64,000 nucleotides of DNA from Streptomyces sp. HUAS 15-9. Its GTDB lineage: Bacteria; Actinomycetota; Actinomycetes; Streptomycetales; Streptomycetaceae. Positions 61,405-64,000 of the stretch are shown here, piece after piece. Positions within the stretch are counted from its first letter, which is position 1, and each line of letters starts with the position of its first letter. The notes beneath the pieces were generated by a model, which was not told the DNA's origin, searched no databases, and saw nothing but the letters and a program-made list of their open reading frames with translations. The DNA is taken from the NCBI RefSeq assembly GCF_025642155.1, contig NZ_CP106798.1, positions 2,170,001 through 2,234,000 of the forward strand, given 5' to 3'. Made by a program: the position numbers and the translations under genes.

Positions 61405-62097
61405 CTATGACGTCCGGACCGCCCGCACCCACACCCCGTCCGGTGTCAGATACTCGTCCACCTCCAGCCCGGCCTCCGCCAGCGCCTCCTCGAACTCCTC
61501 CTTGGTCAGGGGCCGGGCCCGGAACGTCTGCGTCCAGACCGCGTCCGGGAACACATACTCCGCGCGCACCGAGTTCACCCCGTCCCCGACCGGCTCGGAC
61601 GACAGCATCCGCACGGTGAAGCCGCCGGGGTCGACCCGCTCCCGCGGGAGGTCGGTGTGGTAGTCCTCGCCCTCCCGCTGGATGAGGACACAGCCTCCCT
61701 CCGCCAGATGCCGGGCGCAGGTGCGCAGCATTCCTCGTCGCACCTCGACGTCCCCGGCGTGCACCAGGAACGACGCGAGCATCACCACGTCGAATGTCTC
61801 GCCCAGGTCGAGGTTCTCGATGGGGCCGCATATCGTGCACGCCCCGTGGACGCGCTCCAGCATCTCGGCGGACTCGTCCACCGCCGTGACCGTGAACCCT
61901 CGCTCCAGCAGGGGGTGGGTCATCCGTCCCACTCCGCTGCCCAGCTCCAGGATGCGCGCACCGGGCGGCACGGCCGCGGCGATGATGTCCGGCTCGTCCC
62001 GCACCGGCAGGCGTGAGTAGAGCTCCACCGCGCAGCCGTCCGGTGTGATCGCACCGGGTCCCGTTCCCTCGTACCCCTCACGCATTTCAACCGTCAT
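61405..62097 (-). CDS. Class I SAM-dependent methyltransferase
   Basis: A 230-residue small-molecule methyltransferase. Motif I is ILELGSGVGRMTHPLLERGF near 49, then VDESAEMLERV, the NLDLGETFDVVMLASFLVHA acidic loop and GGCVLIQREGEDYHTD. ATG 62097 is the first plausible start, with ATG 62085 also in frame. A CACTCG-TT-CGAGTG hairpin at 62148-62161 lies upstream and may terminate the preceding gene. The substrate is unknown. Confidence 0.88.
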   Translation of the reverse strand: MTVEMREGYEGTGPGAITPDGCAVELYSRLPVRDEPDIIAAAVPPGARILELGSGVGRMTHPLLERGFTVTAVDESAEMLERVHGACTICGPIENLDLGETFDVVMLASFLVHAGDVEVRRGMLRTCARHLAEGGCVLIQREGEDYHTDLPRERVDPGGFTVRMLSSEPVGDGVNSVRAEYVFPDAVWTQTFRARPLTKEEFEEALAEAGLEVDEYLTPDGVWVRAVRTS

Positions 62098-62147
62098 GCC
62101 CGAACAACGGCCCGCCTCCGCAGACCCGTTCCCACCCGTCGGTAGTT

Positions 62148-62161
62148 CACTCGTTCGAGTG
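62148..62161. terminator. Short hairpin between the methyltransferase and acyltransferase-like genes
   Basis: CACTCG and CGAGTG form a 6-bp stem with a TT loop in the 68-bp gap. It could be a weak terminator or an operator. Confidence 0.35.
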
Positions 62162-62165
62162 TTCC

Positions 62166-63077
62166 TCAGGGCAGCGGGAACCATCCGTGCCCGATGTACC
62201 AGTGGCCGCCCGCCCGCAGATGGTCCCCCACGGCCCGCTCCACGGACGTCCGGCGCGGCAGATCACGCACCGGCAGGTCCGGATCCCCGAACACGAACTG
62301 GACGGGATCGCCGTCGGCGGGCTCCGTGTCCTGTCGGCCCGCCCGGAACCGCTCCTGGAACCGGACGATGTTGGAGTCCTCGGCGAGATACCGCTTCAGC
62401 TGCGGATCAAGCAGCCAGGAGTGGCAGACCACGACCTGGTGTCTCTCCTCGGGGAAGTGCCGGGCGAAGAAGTCCCGGGCCAGCGCCACCGACCGGTCGC
62501 ACGCGGCCGGTGTCAGCGGGCCGTGGAAGTCGGGGATGTGCAGGTTCAGACAGGGCACGCCGGGGGCCACGTCCGGTCCGGCGGCCGAGATCACCCGCGC
62601 CGTGCGCTCACCGAGCCGTGCGCGCTCGAACTGCAGTCGGCCCAGCTGGTACAGCTCACCGCGGAAGTGGTGGGCCAGCCAGCGGGCCTGCCGTGGGTGC
62701 AGCCCTCCGGCGCCGGTCCGTCTGCGGTGGATCGTCATGTGCCGCCCCAGGTCGGCGAAGGTGCGCCGGCGGACGTCCGCCGGGATGCCGCGCTCGCGGT
62801 GGTACGCGCGCGTGTGGGGAAGCCCGGCGAGGAAGACGTACACCACGAAGTACGGGCCAAGCCCGGCCGGAGCCGCCGCGAGCCGCTCGTCCAGCCCCGG
62901 TGCCCCGCCGGGCTCCCCCAGGTCCCGGACCAGCTCCTCGACGCACTCCTCCAGGAGCCGCAAGACGCCCGGGTCGCCGGTCACCGTGCGGCGCAGTGCG
63001 ACCAATGCGTTGATGTCCTCATGGGGGACGCAGAGGTCGAGGAGCAGTTCGGGCAGGTCGTCGGCGTCCGGCAGCAC
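62166..63077 (-). CDS. Acyltransferase-domain protein (DUF5596-like, GNAT-type C-terminus)
   Basis: A 303-residue protein resembling actinobacterial DUF5596/acyltransferase-domain proteins. The N-terminal half is helical (DDLPELLLDLCVPHEDINAL, GRHMTIHRRRTGAGGLHPRQ). The C-terminal half carries VPCLNLHIPDFHGPLTPAACDRS and HQVVVCHSWLLDPQLKRYL with a conserved Cys-His pair. GTG 63077 (MLPDADDLPELL) with GGGGGA upstream is preferred to the longer frame. The biochemical activity has not been seen from the sequence alone. It is divergent from the DUF6343 gene. Confidence 0.82.
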   Translation of the reverse strand: MLPDADDLPELLLDLCVPHEDINALVALRRTVTGDPGVLRLLEECVEELVRDLGEPGGAPGLDERLAAAPAGLGPYFVVYVFLAGLPHTRAYHRERGIPADVRRRTFADLGRHMTIHRRRTGAGGLHPRQARWLAHHFRGELYQLGRLQFERARLGERTARVISAAGPDVAPGVPCLNLHIPDFHGPLTPAACDRSVALARDFFARHFPEERHQVVVCHSWLLDPQLKRYLAEDSNIVRFQERFRAGRQDTEPADGDPVQFVFGDPDLPVRDLPRRTSVERAVGDHLRAGGHWYIGHGWFPLP

Positions 63078-63134
63078 GGTGCGATTCCCCCTTTGGTGAA
63101 CGTCCGTCCGAAGAGTACGTTGCAAGGAGGAGTG

Positions 63135-63440
63135 GTGATCCCGATGCGTACGGGCAGTGAGCCGGCGACCGCGCGCAGTGCTCTGCGGGCGCGGTTGTGG
63201 CTGAGCGTGTGGGGGCTGGCCTGGGCCGTCTTCGGCACGGTGGCCTTCGTGCTAGTCGGGCGCCCCGGCTGGGCCGCCGCCTGCGGGGTGCTCTGGGTGG
63301 TGGCCACCGTCGACATGGCCATGATCCTCAAGCACATGCGGGAGGGCCCGCACTACCAGCCGGGCCGTGATGTCCCGCCGTACGAGCCGGTGGACGATCG
63401 TCCGCCGTTGCGTCGGCCTCCGCAGCACCGGCATCCGTGA
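63135..63440 (+). CDS. Small DUF6343-type membrane protein
   Basis: A 101-residue protein with two hydrophobic segments (WLSVWGLAWAVFGTVAFVLV and GWAAACGVLWVVATVDMAMI) and a Pro-rich cytoplasmic tail ending PPQHRHP. It matches my memory of the Streptomyces DUF6343 family by its start GSEPATARSALRARL. GTG 63135 has AGGAGG four bases upstream; ATG 63144 is also in frame. The function is unknown. Confidence 0.82.
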   Translation: MIPMRTGSEPATARSALRARLWLSVWGLAWAVFGTVAFVLVGRPGWAAACGVLWVVATVDMAMILKHMREGPHYQPGRDVPPYEPVDDRPPLRRPPQHRHP

Positions 63441-63486
63441 CGGGCGCACGCGTGGGGTCATGGCATCGCCGCACCGCCCGGCCGTG

Positions 63487-63867
63487 TCAGGAATCGAACC
63501 GTGCGGCCTTCAGATACTCCGGGTTGGGGTCCAGCGCGGCCGCCAGCCGGAAGTGGCGCTTGGCCTGGTCCGGGCGTCCCAGTCGCTCATAGGTGCGGGC
63601 AATCGCGAAGTGCGCGAACGCGTTGTCCGGCTCGCGCTCCAGGACGATGGTGAACTCCAGCTCGGCGGGCCTCAGTTGGGCGGCGGCGAAGAAGGCGCGG
63701 GCCCGCAGCAGCCGTGCGGCCGTGTTCTCGGGATGGGCGGCGATGACTCCGTCGAGCAGCTTCACCGCGCCCCTCGGGTCCCGTGCGTTGAGCAGTTGCT
63801 CGGCGGCACGGAAGTCGATGACATGCGTCTCCGGCGTACGTCCGGTCGAACCGCTGGTCTCGGGCAC
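63487..63867 (-). CDS. TPR-repeat protein
   Basis: A 126-residue protein with three tetratricopeptide-like units, DFRAAEQLLNARDPRGAVKL, AARLLRARAFFAAAQLRPAE and AFAHFAIARTYERLGRPDQA, forming a protein-binding superhelix. GTG 63867 has GGAAGGA seven bases upstream. It lies just downstream of coaE on the same strand (51-bp gap), an adjacency I recall in Streptomyces. Confidence 0.9.
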   Translation of the reverse strand: MPETSGSTGRTPETHVIDFRAAEQLLNARDPRGAVKLLDGVIAAHPENTAARLLRARAFFAAAQLRPAELEFTIVLEREPDNAFAHFAIARTYERLGRPDQAKRHFRLAAALDPNPEYLKAARFDS

Positions 63868-63917
63868 GACAAAGTCCTTCCCTTGCTGGAGGCGTTCAAC
63901 GCCCGGCCGGCGGGCCG

Positions 63918-64000
63918 CTATTCCCGCGCGCGGCGGACCAGGTCGCTCCACACCTCGTCCACGCGCCGTTCCAGGGCTTCGAGCGGTACGTCGTTGTCGA
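63918..64000 (-). CDS. coaE: Dephospho-CoA kinase, C-terminal end only
   Basis: Only 26 full codons are in the window: DNDVPLEALERRVDEVW then SDLVRRARE and stop. The IDND-x-x-LE-x-L-x-x-x-V-x-x-x-W pattern is the usual C-terminus of CoaE, the last enzyme of coenzyme A synthesis. Gene context (uvrB and coaE in the same region of actinobacterial chromosomes) agrees. The assignment rests on this short stretch. Confidence 0.65.
   Translation of the reverse strand, partial: DNDVPLEALERRVDEVWSDLVRRARE

Overview
The window is high-GC chromosomal DNA from a Streptomyces. The evidence is pervasive third-position G/C, GTG starts, the sporulation regulator WhiA, mycothiol-dependent enzyme families, DUF397/XRE pairs and many leaderless-type starts. 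From memory, the order whiA - yvcK - rapZ - uvrC ... uvrA ... aroQ ... terC/terD - uvrB ... gltD ... coaE is the conserved core arrangement of Streptomyces chromosomes. No prophage, insertion sequence, CRISPR array, rRNA or canonical tRNA was found. All coordinates were read by eye.

Layout. 1-2168: secreted M14 zinc carboxypeptidase, cut by the left edge. 2318-7433: leftward operon uvrC-rapZ-yvcK-whiA. 7434-9283: intergenic DnaA-box-like array, a helix-turn-helix protein and a Rieske lipoprotein. 9413-11553: LacI regulator and sugar kinase with an operator and a terminator. 11592-20659: uvrA, a mycothiol-type enzyme, a metallo-hydrolase, aroQ, an LD-carboxypeptidase and two transporters. 20770-25055: tellurium-resistance-type module (terD, a frameshifted terD fusion, terC) whose terC gene sits behind a predicted manganese riboswitch. 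25211-30453: uvrB, MHYT sensor, phosphodiesterase, ogt and a VOC protein. 30553-33722: psuG, a PfkB kinase and a methyltransferase, with two local duplications. 33932-41457: corA, CBS protein, uridine-kinase-like protein, DUF2293, DUF1772, gltD, and a divergent AhpD/MocR pair. 41474-46978: methyltransferase, DUF397-XRE pair, divergent ATP-binding protein and an ABC exporter. 46992-51844: small protein, P450, amidohydrolase and a frameshifted FUSC protein. 52105-54020: two tRNA-like RNAs, a DUF7873-type gene, duplicated DUF397 genes and a deletion scar. 54114-64000: expansin, membrane protein, RidA, GNAT, LamG hydrolase, uracil-DNA glycosylase, S4 protein, DoxX, methyltransferase, acyltransferase-like protein, DUF6343, TPR protein and the end of coaE.

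The most striking element is at 52105-52366 (minus strand). Two tandem RNAs each contain a complete tRNA-like fold in circularly permuted order: T-arm and 3' acceptor strand first, then the 5' acceptor strand and D-arm. The first also carries the GACGAAG and GTTGA strands expected of a Ro60-binding Y RNA. I interpret them as bacterial YrlA-type Y RNAs, lying just downstream of a DUF7873-type gene and with no Ro60 gene in the window. Second in interest is the terC leader, where the aptamer's closing strand can instead pair with the terC ribosome-binding site.

DNA repair is over-represented: uvrA, uvrB, uvrC, ogt and a UDG within 60 kb. At least two genes (terD fusion, FUSC) are split by single-base shifts in G/C runs, and two more (yvcK 5' end, MHYT 3' end) look similar. 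These may be assembly errors rather than biology. Thirteen genes have a TANNNT hexamer 6-8 nt before the start codon and are predicted to be leaderless.
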